Shown here piece after piece: positions 7,727 to 16,643 of a DNA stretch of 64,000 nt. The notes beneath the pieces were generated by a model that saw only the letters and a program-made list of their open reading frames with translations, searched no databases and was not told the DNA's origin. The position numbers and the translations under genes are program-made. The stretch lies in the NCBI GenBank assembly GCA_001899005.1, contig MKUW01000007.1, positions 248,001 to 312,000 on the forward strand. The letters run 5' to 3'. Each line of letters starts with the position of its first letter. Position 1 is the first letter of the stretch. Source of the stretch: Chloroflexi bacterium 44-23. Lineage in GTDB: Bacteria > Chloroflexota > Anaerolineae > Anaerolineales > Anaerolineaceae.

Positions 7727-9430
7727 TTAATTCTCTCTATTGTACCCCGAAAATTCGTCCGTAGAAGGCGGCGGAGGAGGTGTACCGCCATTTTGTATAA
7801 CCTGGTGATAAACCAGGATCCAATCTGCCATTTCTTGTTGTAATTGCTGTTGTTCGCGTTTTTTCTGCCCTTGTGTGATCGCATAATAACGGCTAAAAAT
7901 CTCACTTTGTGCTTCGGATGGGTTATAGACGTAATCGAAACTGAATGTAGTATCCCCAACCCGAACGAAGACAGTGCCATAATTGAGTATCAAGCTGATC
8001 AAGCCAACCCGTTCAAATTCAACGGTTTGAACGTTTTTAATGGGTGCAGACCTTTTTTGTTCTTGCCCCAAAGGCTTTTTGAAGACATCAATAATCTGGT
8101 CCTGGGTAATTATGTAACGATCATTACGCCAATCTTGAAATTTATATAACCACCACAACCCAAGTGCGGTGGCGCTAATTAGAAAGAACACGAGCATGGG
8201 GCCAAATGGAATGGTGATTAACACACCAAAAATTCGTACCAGGAAAATTACACATAGAAAAAATAAAAACAGAGAAGGTAAAAAGATTCCCTTTAATAGG
8301 ACAATCCAATGGGTACGATATGTGATCACACCAGCTTGTTCCGTTCTGAGACGAAAAATGGCAGAAAGCCATTTCGGGATTAAACCGGGTTTAACTTTTT
8401 CCTCAATTTGAGCCGGATTTGGGCTCTGAGAATCTTCAAAAGGGTCGGGTTTTCGATGTTCATAACCAAGGCGCTGACGAATTGCATCCTCTTTCGAGTG
8501 CTGTTGGTTGCGCCGGGCAAGAATGTTTGCCCGTGAGCGTTTTTCATTAATCAGGCGAACAACCAATTCAGGTTGTGAAAGATGCTTGAACAATAGTTGA
8601 CCTGTAAATGTACGGATGATTACATTCCCAAACCCAAACCAGCGGCCGAGTTGACCGGTCTGTGATTCGACGGAAAGAATGGCATCCAGAGGTGCTTCCC
8701 GCCGTTTTTCGTATAACAAAGCTACTTTTTCAAGTGTAACTGCCCGTCGATTGGTGATGATTGCATAATCATTTGACCAATCAATAATCAGCCAAATGCC
8801 CCAGCCGAAAATTACCAGGATATTCAAAAAGAATGCAATTTCTGCAACAGCGTTTTTATCAGTCGCCATAAAAAAAATGGAAGCTGTGATAGCGAGCGTT
8901 ATCGCGCCAATCGCTAGCGGCACCAGTAAGCGTAAGCCGAGGAAAAAAATGTGGCGGCGCGCTACGAATTGGATTGATTCGCGCGGAGACCTCCATTTGA
9001 AGTCTTTCTTTCGGATCAGGCGGAAGCTATCGATTGCCAATCGAATCGGGGCGATAATTTCCGGAAATTCTTCTGTTAAATTCTCAATTTGTTCACTTTT
9101 TAAGTGATACACGATCAGATTGCTGGCGCAGATGGCTGTTGCCTTACGCTGCTGGCCAATGATCATTCCTTCTTCGCCAAAAAAATCACCGCGTTCATAT
9201 GTAGAGATTTCGCGTTGGTGATTGGCGCTGCCCTGCATGATTCTGACCCGCCCGCTGGAGATGATGTACAATCCATCAGCCGGATCACCTTTTTCGAAAA
9301 TGAGCGCATCTTGCTGGTACAGATGCGTATCCAGGCGATCGGCAACCGATAATAATTGCTCTTCGCTTAAGGAAGCAAAGATATGGATTGTGCTTAATAA
9401 GTCAATTAATTCATTGAAGGGTTCATCCAT
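7727..9430 (-). CDS. Cyclic nucleotide-binding domain protein with membrane segments and two bacterial PH domains
   Basis: This is a large membrane protein (about 567 residues). Residues 1-120 form a cyclic-nucleotide-binding (CRP/cNMP) domain, with LIFEKGDPADGLYIISSG and the phosphate-cassette-like region YERGDFFGEEGMI. Two copies of a module follow: a pair of hydrophobic helices and then a YdbT/YdbS-type bacterial PH (bPH2) domain. The signatures are NDYAIITNRRAVTLEKVAL in copy one and NDRYIITQDQIIDVFKKPL in copy two. No DNA-binding domain is present, so it is not a CRP-type transcription factor. A cytoplasmic nucleotide signal coupled to a membrane scaffold is inferred. Three ATGs precede GATGAA; 9430 is favoured because a TATACT box lies 7 bases upstream. 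Confidence 0.8.
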   Translation of the reverse strand: MDEPFNELIDLLSTIHIFASLSEEQLLSVADRLDTHLYQQDALIFEKGDPADGLYIISSGRVRIMQGSANHQREISTYERGDFFGEEGMIIGQQRKATAICASNLIVYHLKSEQIENLTEEFPEIIAPIRLAIDSFRLIRKKDFKWRSPRESIQFVARRHIFFLGLRLLVPLAIGAITLAITASIFFMATDKNAVAEIAFFLNILVIFGWGIWLIIDWSNDYAIITNRRAVTLEKVALLYEKRREAPLDAILSVESQTGQLGRWFGFGNVIIRTFTGQLLFKHLSQPELVVRLINEKRSRANILARRNQQHSKEDAIRQRLGYEHRKPDPFEDSQSPNPAQIEEKVKPGLIPKWLSAIFRLRTEQAGVITYRTHWIVLLKGIFLPSLFLFFLCVIFLVRIFGVLITIPFGPMLVFFLISATALGLWWLYKFQDWRNDRYIITQDQIIDVFKKPLGQEQKRSAPIKNVQTVEFERVGLISLILNYGTVFVRVGDTTFSFDYVYNPSEAQSEIFSRYYAITQGQKKREQQQLQQEMADWILVYHQVIQNGGTPPPPPSTDEFSGYNREN

Positions 9431-9437
9431 CATCATA

Positions 9438-9443
9438 AGTATA
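9438..9443 (-). promoter_or_regulatory. Candidate -10 element (TATACT), leaderless start
   Basis: On the minus strand, TATACT ends 7 bases before ATG 9430 and no Shine-Dalgarno sequence lies between. This predicts a leaderless transcript starting at or next to the third of three consecutive ATG codons. Confidence 0.45.
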
Positions 9444-9505
9444 GCTTAAGCAGCACATTTTTGAATTGGATAATCTGGTAAAATTCGCTGAAATAGGAGT
9501 TATGA

Positions 9506-10987
9506 TTGCGAAATAGCGGTTCTACAATTGTGCGTTGGTTGTCGTTTGTTTTTATTCTGGTTACAGTGATCCTTTCTGTTTTCCAATTAATCAATTACAG
9601 CCGATTACGTTCCAGTTTGCCTCCGGGCTCTGTCATAGCAGGTGTTGCAGTCGGTGGTTTGGAACGACAAGCGGCCGCAGATCGTTTAATTAAAGCCTAC
9701 AGTATTCCGGTAGAGGTACGCTATGGGAATGCCGGTATTCAGATAAAACCAGCAGCAGTCGGATTTGAACTGGATTTGGAAGTAATGCTGACAGCAGCGG
9801 ATCAGCAGCGAATAAATCAACCCTTTTGGTTAGGATTTTGGGATTACTTGTGGAATCGTCTGCCCGTTCCCCAACCAGTACCATTGCGGGTCGATATTTC
9901 TGATGAACGTGTAAAATCTTTTTTTGTTAATGAGATTGTTCCGCGCTACGATCAACCTCCATCAGAAGCGATCCCTTTGCCTGGCAGTACCAATTTTGCC
10001 CCTGGAATTGCCGGAACCAAATTGGATGTAGATCGAGCAGTTCTGTTGGTAAAAGACGCACTTAAATCCCCTTCCAATCGGGTTGTTAATCTAACCTTCA
10101 GTCAGGTTGAACCGGCGCGGCCTTCGATCCAGAATCTGAAAATTCTGTTGCAACAAGTGCTGGATGTTTCCGGTTTTGATGGGTTGACAGAAATTTACTT
10201 ACTCGACCTTCAAACCCAGCAGGAAATCTCCTTTGCATATCAAAATGGTGAAAACCTACCCCCTGGAATTGCTTTCACAGCGGCCAGCACAATGAAGATT
10301 CCGATTATGGTCTCTGTTTTCAAAAGTGAGCCTGTCCCGATTCCTGAAGATGTCGCCAATCAAATTCAACTGATGATCGAACGCTCGGAAAATGATCCGG
10401 CAGATCGCTTGATGGAAAATGCGCTTAACGGTAACCTGGGTCCGTTACAAGTTACCGCCGATTTAGAAGCTTTGGGGTATGAAAATTCATTTTTGGCCGG
10501 CTATTTTTACCCAGGCGCTCCATTATTAAGAACTTATAAAACGCCAGCTAACCAACGCACAGATATCAACACATCACCAGACTTATACAATCAAACAACT
10601 CCTATTGAAATGGGCTTGCTTCTGAATGATATTTATCAGTGTGCCAACCAGGATGGCGGATCTTTAAAGGCTGTTTTTCCGGAAGAAATCAGCCAATCCG
10701 AATGCCAGAGCATGCTTGATTATCTTTCCCGAAACCGTATTGGAGTATTAATTCAGTCAGGATTACCGGAGACGACCAAACTTGCGCATAAGCATGGCTG
10801 GATCACAGAATCGGATGGGTTGATCCATACCATCAGCGATGTTGGAATCGTTTATACCCCGGGTGGCAACTTTTTATTATCAATTTTCATGTATCATCCA
10901 CAACAATTGGTTTTTGATTCCGCCAATTTGTATTTTGCTCAACTAGCGACTGCGACTTATAACTATTTCAATTTGCCTATTAATTAA
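9506..10987 (+). CDS. Serine beta-lactamase-like protein with N-terminal YoaR-type domain
   Basis: This extracytoplasmic, membrane-anchored serine hydrolase of 493 residues is likely to act on peptidoglycan or penicillin-like substrates. One N-terminal helix (around residues 10-30) is followed by a VanW/YoaR-associated putative peptidoglycan-binding region (GVAVGGLERQAAADRLI). A class A beta-lactamase-like catalytic domain begins near residue 210. The catalytic SxxK is S261-T-M-K264 and the SxN motif is S294-E-N296. The third motif reads K429-H-G431 where class A enzymes have KTG. The start is TTG at 9506 with AGGAG six bases upstream; the ATG four bases earlier stops after four codons. It could be a carboxypeptidase-like protein and not a true beta-lactamase. 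Confidence 0.82.
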   Translation: MRNSGSTIVRWLSFVFILVTVILSVFQLINYSRLRSSLPPGSVIAGVAVGGLERQAAADRLIKAYSIPVEVRYGNAGIQIKPAAVGFELDLEVMLTAADQQRINQPFWLGFWDYLWNRLPVPQPVPLRVDISDERVKSFFVNEIVPRYDQPPSEAIPLPGSTNFAPGIAGTKLDVDRAVLLVKDALKSPSNRVVNLTFSQVEPARPSIQNLKILLQQVLDVSGFDGLTEIYLLDLQTQQEISFAYQNGENLPPGIAFTAASTMKIPIMVSVFKSEPVPIPEDVANQIQLMIERSENDPADRLMENALNGNLGPLQVTADLEALGYENSFLAGYFYPGAPLLRTYKTPANQRTDINTSPDLYNQTTPIEMGLLLNDIYQCANQDGGSLKAVFPEEISQSECQSMLDYLSRNRIGVLIQSGLPETTKLAHKHGWITESDGLIHTISDVGIVYTPGGNFLLSIFMYHPQQLVFDSANLYFAQLATATYNYFNLPIN

Positions 10988-11017
10988 TAGGTTTTCTATG
11001 TGTGAAAGAAACCTATT
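10986..11017. terminator. Bidirectional terminator between convergent genes
   Basis: AATAGGTTT (10986-10994) pairs with AAACCTATT (11009-11017) around a 14-nt loop, between the convergent beta-lactamase-like and HAD-HD genes. The arms themselves carry the T/A runs, so the hairpin can serve both strands. It is GC-poor, hence moderate confidence. Confidence 0.5.
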
Positions 11018-11041
11018 CGTAGACAGACTTCCGCGTGGATA

Positions 11042-12109
11042 TCAGTTTGTTTGCACAATATGATAAAGAGCAGTTCTTAATTTTGTCAAAAAATCAGTAC
11101 TGGACAAACCTAAAACCCTTGTAATTTCATTTTCTAAAGCTTTAACCAGCGGTATATTTTGGCGGATTTTTCCAGCAAATTCGGGATAGCGGGTCTGCAG
11201 AGCCTCCAGCCGTTGATCCAAACTAACCAATTGGCTGCCTTCCGTTAATTTATCACAATAGTTAACGATTTTTTCTTCCCATGTAAGCGGTCTTTCTGAC
11301 GAATCGCCGATCTTACCAATTAAATGACGCAGGGCAATTTGAGCCAACACCGGTTGGCCGTATTGGTTCAACAACCTGGCTGCTGAGACAGCATGATTCT
11401 CGCCGGGTACCTCGCGTAGTTTTGCCAGATCATGCAGAAGGCCACCGCGATGAGCCACCAAAGGTGAAATGGATATTCCTTGTTGGGCAAACCAACTTGA
11501 AACTTGATAAGAAGCGGATGCCACCACGTTTACATGCGCCCAAAGCGTGTTAGTTGCGCCATGCTGTAAATACCAGAATAAACATTGTTGGTATGATGGT
11601 AACAAATTTTCAGATAATGAGTCTTCCAATTCGCGTAAACCTGAAATTTCGAGATCATGTAACGGTAGTTGTGCAGTAGCCAGTGAGTGTTTCGGATTCA
11701 ACCAAACAGTAAAAAGGCCAGCAAGATTGGCTGGCAGGATATCATTTTGGTAATCATCTCCGACCATCAGGCAACGGTTCGCAGGTAAATCCAGCGCCGC
11801 ACAAATGCGACGGTAGAAATCTGGATTCGATTTTTCAGTGTGCATACTGCTGCTTAAGAAGATTCGATTGATGTATTTATCCAGACTCACTCGCACAAGC
11901 GCTTCCTCAACATCTTCAATGGTAGAATCGCGGGCATTGGTTGCCAATACGACATTAAATCTTTGAGAGATATGCGCCAATAGCGATTTTGCACCATCAA
12001 TCGCTGCCACTTCATCCCAGTCTTTCATTTTTCCCGGATTGGCGGGGTTGACCTGCATGAGGGTGTTTCCCCAATCAAAAATGATCGTTTCGATCAAACC
12101 AGCAAGCAT
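11042..12109 (-). CDS. HAD-family hydrolase fused to an HD domain
   Basis: This is a two-domain cytoplasmic protein of about 355 residues. The N-terminal half is a haloacid-dehalogenase-like phosphatase: the motif I nucleophile is in IFDWGNTLM, motif II in VVLATNARD, and motif IV is GDDYQNDILPA. The C-terminal half (from about residue 185) is an HD-type phosphohydrolase, with WAHV, the HD pair in GGLLHDLAKLRE, and a later His and Asp in LRHLIG and NYCDKL. I chose the start ATG 12109, which is preceded by GGAG at good spacing. A protein combining the two hydrolases suggests sequential dephosphorylation or nucleotide hydrolysis, but no substrate can be named. It is divergent from the DinG gene. 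Confidence 0.8.
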   Translation of the reverse strand: MLAGLIETIIFDWGNTLMQVNPANPGKMKDWDEVAAIDGAKSLLAHISQRFNVVLATNARDSTIEDVEEALVRVSLDKYINRIFLSSSMHTEKSNPDFYRRICAALDLPANRCLMVGDDYQNDILPANLAGLFTVWLNPKHSLATAQLPLHDLEISGLRELEDSLSENLLPSYQQCLFWYLQHGATNTLWAHVNVVASASYQVSSWFAQQGISISPLVAHRGGLLHDLAKLREVPGENHAVSAARLLNQYGQPVLAQIALRHLIGKIGDSSERPLTWEEKIVNYCDKLTEGSQLVSLDQRLEALQTRYPEFAGKIRQNIPLVKALENEITRVLGLSSTDFLTKLRTALYHIVQTN

Positions 12110-12205
12110 ATAAGGCTCCAAATTCTTTTAATCTGTTCTTATTATATTCATTAAATTAATAGAACAGAAATTTCAATTACAATCAGAAATAACGTCTTTA
12201 GATGA

Positions 12206-12211
12206 TATAAT
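12206..12211 (+). promoter_or_regulatory. Candidate -10 element (TATAAT), leaderless start
   Basis: TATAAT lies 6 bases upstream of the ATG at 12218, and no Shine-Dalgarno sequence is present, so the dinG-like message is predicted to start at or within a base or two of its start codon. No convincing -35 is visible. Confidence 0.5.
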
Positions 12212-12217
12212 GCCGGG

Positions 12218-15019
12218 ATGCATTCTCTTGTCTCACTCGATTTGGAAACAACCGGGCTGGATCCTCGCAAAGATGAAATCATTGAAATCGGCGCTGTTCG
12301 GTTTAATGGTTCTCGAGTTGAAGCCGAATTCCAGACGCTGGTCAACCCAGGGCGTCCAATCCCACCAGAAATTATCAGATTAACCGGAATTTCTAACGAG
12401 ATGGTTTGCAATGCACCACCGCTGCAGGCAGTGTTGGCCCAATTGGTCGATTTTGTTGGCGATTCCCCGGTGGTTGGTCATAACGTTCAATTTGATCTGG
12501 GTTTCTTAATTCATGCCAATGTACTCCAATATGTACAGACAATTGACACGTATGAATTAGCCGCAACAGTAATGCCATTGGCCTCCCGCTATAATCTGGG
12601 CGGCTTGTGCCAGCAATTAAGTATTCCTTTGCAGAATGCTCACCGGGCACTGAATGATGCTCGTATGACCCATCATCTTTATTTGAATCTGTACGAAAAA
12701 GTCAAAGAACTTCCAATAGATCTGATTGCCGAGATTGTCAAGCTGGGTGAATCGGTGGATTGGGATGCATTTTGGGTATTTCAACAAATCCTGAAGGAGA
12801 AGATCCGTCAAGGGCCGCTGCAATCAAAAAAGGCCGGGCTTTCGCAATTGTTAGGTGGACTATTTACACAGACAGATATCCTGGCACCGGCACTGAAACC
12901 CAACCCACAGATAGTGCCTTTAGATGCTGACGAAGTGAGTGCAATACTTGAACCTGGAGGAGCCTTTGCTTCCTTTTTTAAACAATACGAATATCGCTCA
13001 CAACAAGTAGAAATGCTCCGGAATGTTGTGCAAGCTTTTTCGGATGGTTATCACCTGATGGTGGAAGCAGGCACCGGAATTGGCAAGTCATTTGCATATC
13101 TAGTCCCGGCGGTTTTTTGGTCTTTGCAAAATAATGAGCGTGTGGTTGTCTCAACCAATACAATTGCTTTGCAGGAACAATTGATTCAAAAAGATTTGCC
13201 GGATCTGAAAGCAGCACTAGGGCTTGACTTCCGCTCAACAGTTTTAAAAGGCCGTTCAAATTATCTCTGCCCACGTCGCTTTGAAGCCCTTCGCCACCGC
13301 GGGCCGGAAAGTAAAGAAGAAATGCGTGTGATCGCCAAGGTGTTGGTTTGGCTATCACAAAATGGTGATGGTGATCGAAGCCGCTTAAATTTGAACAGTC
13401 CTCTGGAACGTGAGGTCTGGAGCAGAATTTCCGCAGATGATGAAGCTTGCAATGCTGAAGTATGTTTGTCGCGAATGGGTGGCGTATGCCCCTTCTATCA
13501 GGCTCGCCAATTCGCTCAAAGTGCCCACATTGTGGTTGTAAACCATGCTCTGCTGCTCTCAGATGTAGTGACTGGCAGCCGGGTTCTGCCACCTTACAAT
13601 TATTTGATTGTCGATGAAGGCCATCATTTGGAAGATGCCAGTACCAGCACTCTAAGTTTTCGACTGACTCAAAATGATTTAGCGCGCATGTTGCGAGAAT
13701 TGGGTTCAATTTCAAGCGGTATCCTGGCTCGTGTATTGACATCTTTGCGCAAATCTGCAAAACCATCGGTTGTTGCTGCCAGCCATGAGATTTCTCAAAG
13801 GATCACTGACCTGGCTTTCAGACTGGAACAGGATTTAAACACCTTTTTTGCTTTGATTGAGGAGTTTTTGGAAAGCGAGCGCAACTATCAACCGGTTGGC
13901 GTTTATTCTCAACAAGTCAGGATACTCCCTGCAACGCGCACAGTACCAGCCTGGTCTTCTGTTGAAATTCAATACGATAATACCCATGAAACAATGACTT
14001 TGTTGTTAAAGCTTATCAAAGAATATCACCGGGATCTAACAGATTATTTGGAAGTTGCCAGTGAAGATTTAGAAGAAGCAGTTTTCAGCCTGGGAACCAA
14101 TATACAACGGTTATCCGAAGCTGGAATGCAGTTGAATAATATGTTTCTTGAACCAGATTCCAATTTTATTTACTGGATTGAAAAACAACCTGAATCAAAC
14201 CGTCTGACATTACAAATTGCCCCATTACACGTCGGCAGTTTAATGGAAAAATATCTTTGGCATGAGAAGAAATCGATCATATTGACTTCAGCTACACTGA
14301 CAGCTCATGGTGAATTTGATTATTTGCGTAATCGCTTGAATGCATTTGAAGCGGATGATTTGGTGGTAGGTTCCCCCTTTGATTATGAGAATGCTGCTTT
14401 GTTGTATTTGCCAAATGATATTCCTGAACCAACACGTGGATATGAATATCAAAAAGTAGTAGAACAAACCATAGTCCGCTTAAGCAAGGCTACCGGTGGA
14501 AAAATGCTGGCGCTTTTTACATCCTATGCTCAGCTCAAAAAAACATCTCAGGCGATTGCCTCTCCTCTCATCAGCGCCGATATTCAGGTCTTTGAACAAG
14601 GAGAGGGAGCATCTGCCAATACCTTGCTGGAAACATTCCGGGATAGCGACCGGGCTGTCTTGCTGGGAACGCGTGCTTTTTGGGAGGGAGTTGATATCCC
14701 CGGCGATGCACTTTCAGTTGTAGTCATCGTTAAATTGCCTTTCGCTGTTCCTTCAGACCCGATTGTTGCTGCTCGTTCGGAAACATTTGAAGATCCATTC
14801 AGCGAATATTCCGTGCCGGAAGCGATTCTCACGTTTCGCCAGGGATTTGGCCGCTTAATTCGTACTCAATCCGACCGTGGTGTCGTAGTAGTGTTGGATC
14901 GCCGCATCTCCAGTAAACGGTATGGCAAACTATTCATAGAATCCTTACCGGATTGCCAGGTTGCAATGGGGCCAGTGTTGGATTTGCCTCAACGGGCTGC
15001 GCGCTGGCTTAATCTATAA
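12218..15019 (+). CDS. dinG: DinG-family ATP-dependent helicase with N-terminal DnaQ-like exonuclease
   Basis: This DNA repair protein has 933 residues. Residues 1-165 form a DEDD 3'-5' exonuclease domain (SLDLETTGLD with Asp8 and Glu10; VVGHNVQFDLGFL; HRALNDARMT). The superfamily 2 helicase follows, with Walker A EAGTGIGKS (283-291) and Walker B VDEGHH. Four cysteines are spaced like the Fe-S cluster ligands of XPD/DinG helicases: NYLCPRR, DEACNAEVC and GVCPFY. The C-terminal helicase motifs include GTRAFWEGVDIPG and RQGFGRLIR. A DinG with an exonuclease domain is typical of Gram-positive-type DinG, where as I recall the Fe-S cysteines are often lost. No Shine-Dalgarno is seen. Confidence 0.93.
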   Translation: MHSLVSLDLETTGLDPRKDEIIEIGAVRFNGSRVEAEFQTLVNPGRPIPPEIIRLTGISNEMVCNAPPLQAVLAQLVDFVGDSPVVGHNVQFDLGFLIHANVLQYVQTIDTYELAATVMPLASRYNLGGLCQQLSIPLQNAHRALNDARMTHHLYLNLYEKVKELPIDLIAEIVKLGESVDWDAFWVFQQILKEKIRQGPLQSKKAGLSQLLGGLFTQTDILAPALKPNPQIVPLDADEVSAILEPGGAFASFFKQYEYRSQQVEMLRNVVQAFSDGYHLMVEAGTGIGKSFAYLVPAVFWSLQNNERVVVSTNTIALQEQLIQKDLPDLKAALGLDFRSTVLKGRSNYLCPRRFEALRHRGPESKEEMRVIAKVLVWLSQNGDGDRSRLNLNSPLEREVWSRISADDEACNAEVCLSRMGGVCPFYQARQFAQSAHIVVVNHALLLSDVVTGSRVLPPYNYLIVDEGHHLEDASTSTLSFRLTQNDLARMLRELGSISSGILARVLTSLRKSAKPSVVAASHEISQRITDLAFRLEQDLNTFFALIEEFLESERNYQPVGVYSQQVRILPATRTVPAWSSVEIQYDNTHETMTLLLKLIKEYHRDLTDYLEVASEDLEEAVFSLGTNIQRLSEAGMQLNNMFLEPDSNFIYWIEKQPESNRLTLQIAPLHVGSLMEKYLWHEKKSIILTSATLTAHGEFDYLRNRLNAFEADDLVVGSPFDYENAALLYLPNDIPEPTRGYEYQKVVEQTIVRLSKATGGKMLALFTSYAQLKKTSQAIASPLISADIQVFEQGEGASANTLLETFRDSDRAVLLGTRAFWEGVDIPGDALSVVVIVKLPFAVPSDPIVAARSETFEDPFSEYSVPEAILTFRQGFGRLIRTQSDRGVVVVLDRRISSKRYGKLFIESLPDCQVAMGPVLDLPQRAARWLNL

Positions 15020-15156
15020 ATAACCCTGGCAATCAGGTTGTGAGTTAAAAGATATCCGCGATTATCCTTTCACCCATCTTTATGGATGCATTGGTTCTCT
15101 ATTTTTTATAAAAACACTCACCCGGCAAACGCTTAATTTTTTACAGCGAAACAAAG

Positions 15157-15837
15157 CTATCTTCCATGAACAACCAGAATAAATTCGGCCTTCTTCTGTT
15201 GAATTTCACGACTGACTTCGGCAATCGATCCGCGATAATACTTCTCGTTTTCCATGGTGATATTGGTCGCCAACGTTATTCGCCTGTTTTTTCCAAACAA
15301 ATGCCCAATTTCATCCAGCAGTTTTACAAGTCGATAAGGAGTATCCATCAGGACAATGGGGACATTCATGCTTCGCAGTGAATTCAAAGCGCGCTGACGT
15401 TCTGTTTTTTCGCGTGGCAAGAAGCCGGCGAAATAGAATTGTTCAAGATGAAAATCGAGAATGGATAATGTTGCCATCAAGGAAGAAACCCCTGGAATTG
15501 GAATTATATCCATGCCGAAAATAGCTGCCTGCTCAATCAGATAATGACCGGGATCGGCAAAAACAGGCGTACCGCTATCTGATATCAGAGCGATCACTTC
15601 TCCTTTGGCCAGGCGTGCAATCAGATTGGGAGCTTCCTCTTGTTCGTTGTGTTCATTTAAGCTGAATAATTCTTTGTCGCGGATGTCCATCCGCCGCAAG
15701 AGAGTGCTGCCTACCCTTAGCTCCTCGCAGACAATTAAGTCGGCCTTCTTTAATACATCAAGAGCTCTTAAGGTAATATCTTGCCAGTTTCCGATAGGTG
15801 TGGCAACTACATATAAAATTCCTTTTTCGAATTTCAT
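15157..15837 (-). CDS. rsmI: 16S rRNA (cytidine1402-2'-O)-methyltransferase
   Basis: RsmI methylates the ribose of C1402 in the 16S rRNA decoding centre, using S-adenosylmethionine. The tetrapyrrole-methylase fold is evident from LYVVATPIGNWQDITLRALD, LIVCEELRVGSTLL, ALISDSGTPVFADPG and IPGVSSLMATLS. At 226 residues it is shorter than the usual 270-290 because it ends after the methylase domain (EFILVVHGR), so the small C-terminal domain is missing. It starts three bases after the Fur-family gene stop (TAATGAATG), so the two genes are probably coupled. Confidence 0.93.
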   Translation of the reverse strand: MKFEKGILYVVATPIGNWQDITLRALDVLKKADLIVCEELRVGSTLLRRMDIRDKELFSLNEHNEQEEAPNLIARLAKGEVIALISDSGTPVFADPGHYLIEQAAIFGMDIIPIPGVSSLMATLSILDFHLEQFYFAGFLPREKTERQRALNSLRSMNVPIVLMDTPYRLVKLLDEIGHLFGKNRRITLATNITMENEKYYRGSIAEVSREIQQKKAEFILVVHGR

Positions 15838-15840
15838 TCA

Positions 15841-16314
15841 TTACTCTTTCGCTGGGTTTAATGTCATTGCTTGGCATTGTTTGCATAACCCAAATAATTG
15901 CAACCAATGATCCTGCACTTGATATCCAAATTGCGTGCCAATTGAGTGAAAAAAGACATTCAGGTTGTCACCTTCAAAATATTCAGCTTTACTGCACTTA
16001 ACACAGATAATTAAATGTTGATGCCCGCATTGCGCCTGAAAAAAAGACTGGCAGCCATCTGGCATATGAACACGACCAATCAAACCGACCTGTTCCAGTT
16101 TCTCCAATGTACGGTAAACGGTTACCAAACCGATTTTTGGATAGAATTGCCGGGCGCGCTGGTAGACTTCTGTTGGATTAAGAATTTTCTCACTTGAGGC
16201 AAGGATGCCTGACACAATTTCGAGAGGCTTTGTAATTCGAAAACCTTGATCGGTGAGTTTGTTAATCCAATTTTGTTGGAGACTTTGCGCCACAGACTGG
16301 CCTTTTTGTTTCAT
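15841..16314 (-). CDS. Fur-family metal-responsive transcriptional regulator
   Basis: This is a winged-helix repressor of the Fur/Zur/PerR family with 157 residues. The N-terminal DNA-binding domain contains RITKPLEIVSGIL and KIGLVTVYRTLEKLEQVGLI. The C-terminal dimerisation domain carries the regulatory His-rich stretch CGHQHLIIC and two structural zinc CxxC pairs (Cys104/Cys107 and Cys144/Cys147). Which metal or oxidant it senses cannot be decided, and no metal transporter lies nearby. Transcription appears to start from a perfect consensus promoter whose -10 ends 9 bases before the ATG, so its mRNA is nearly leaderless. It is cotranscribed with rsmI. Confidence 0.92.
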   Translation of the reverse strand: MKQKGQSVAQSLQQNWINKLTDQGFRITKPLEIVSGILASSEKILNPTEVYQRARQFYPKIGLVTVYRTLEKLEQVGLIGRVHMPDGCQSFFQAQCGHQHLIICVKCSKAEYFEGDNLNVFFHSIGTQFGYQVQDHWLQLFGLCKQCQAMTLNPAKE

Positions 16315-16323
16315 GATTTTACA

Positions 16324-16352
16324 ATTATAGGAAAGAGCCGGAGCACTGTCAA
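16324..16352 (-). promoter_or_regulatory. Perfect consensus sigma-70 promoter of the Fur-family gene
   Basis: On the minus strand, TTGACA (16352-16347), a 17-base spacer and TATAAT (16329-16324) match the housekeeping consensus exactly. The start codon of the Fur-family gene begins 9 bases after the -10, so the 5' leader would be zero to about two bases. Confidence 0.85.
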
Positions 16353-16643
16353 TTATTGGTCATCGATTGGAAATGCGATGGTGCTCGAATAAGGGTTAAA
16401 GACCCTGTAAGGGGTACTCTAATTGTTTTTCGTGTAGGTTAATTCCAAAAAAAAACCGAATAATAAAAACGACTTTTGAATTCAGCTAAAATCTACAAAC
16501 GTGGATAGCTATTTTTTCACATACGAGGTGACTAAATTTCGTACTCGGATGCTATTGATTGCCAATCTTTTTGATTGCCGAATCTTGAAATAAAAATATG
16601 TTAAACAATGTTGAAATTATCGTTCTGAAATAATATGATACGG

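Noticed and set aside
9506..10987. Antibiotic-resistance beta-lactamase gene on a mobile element
   Set aside because: No mobile element signatures flank it, and the domain layout with a YoaR-like region is typical of chromosomal cell-wall proteins.
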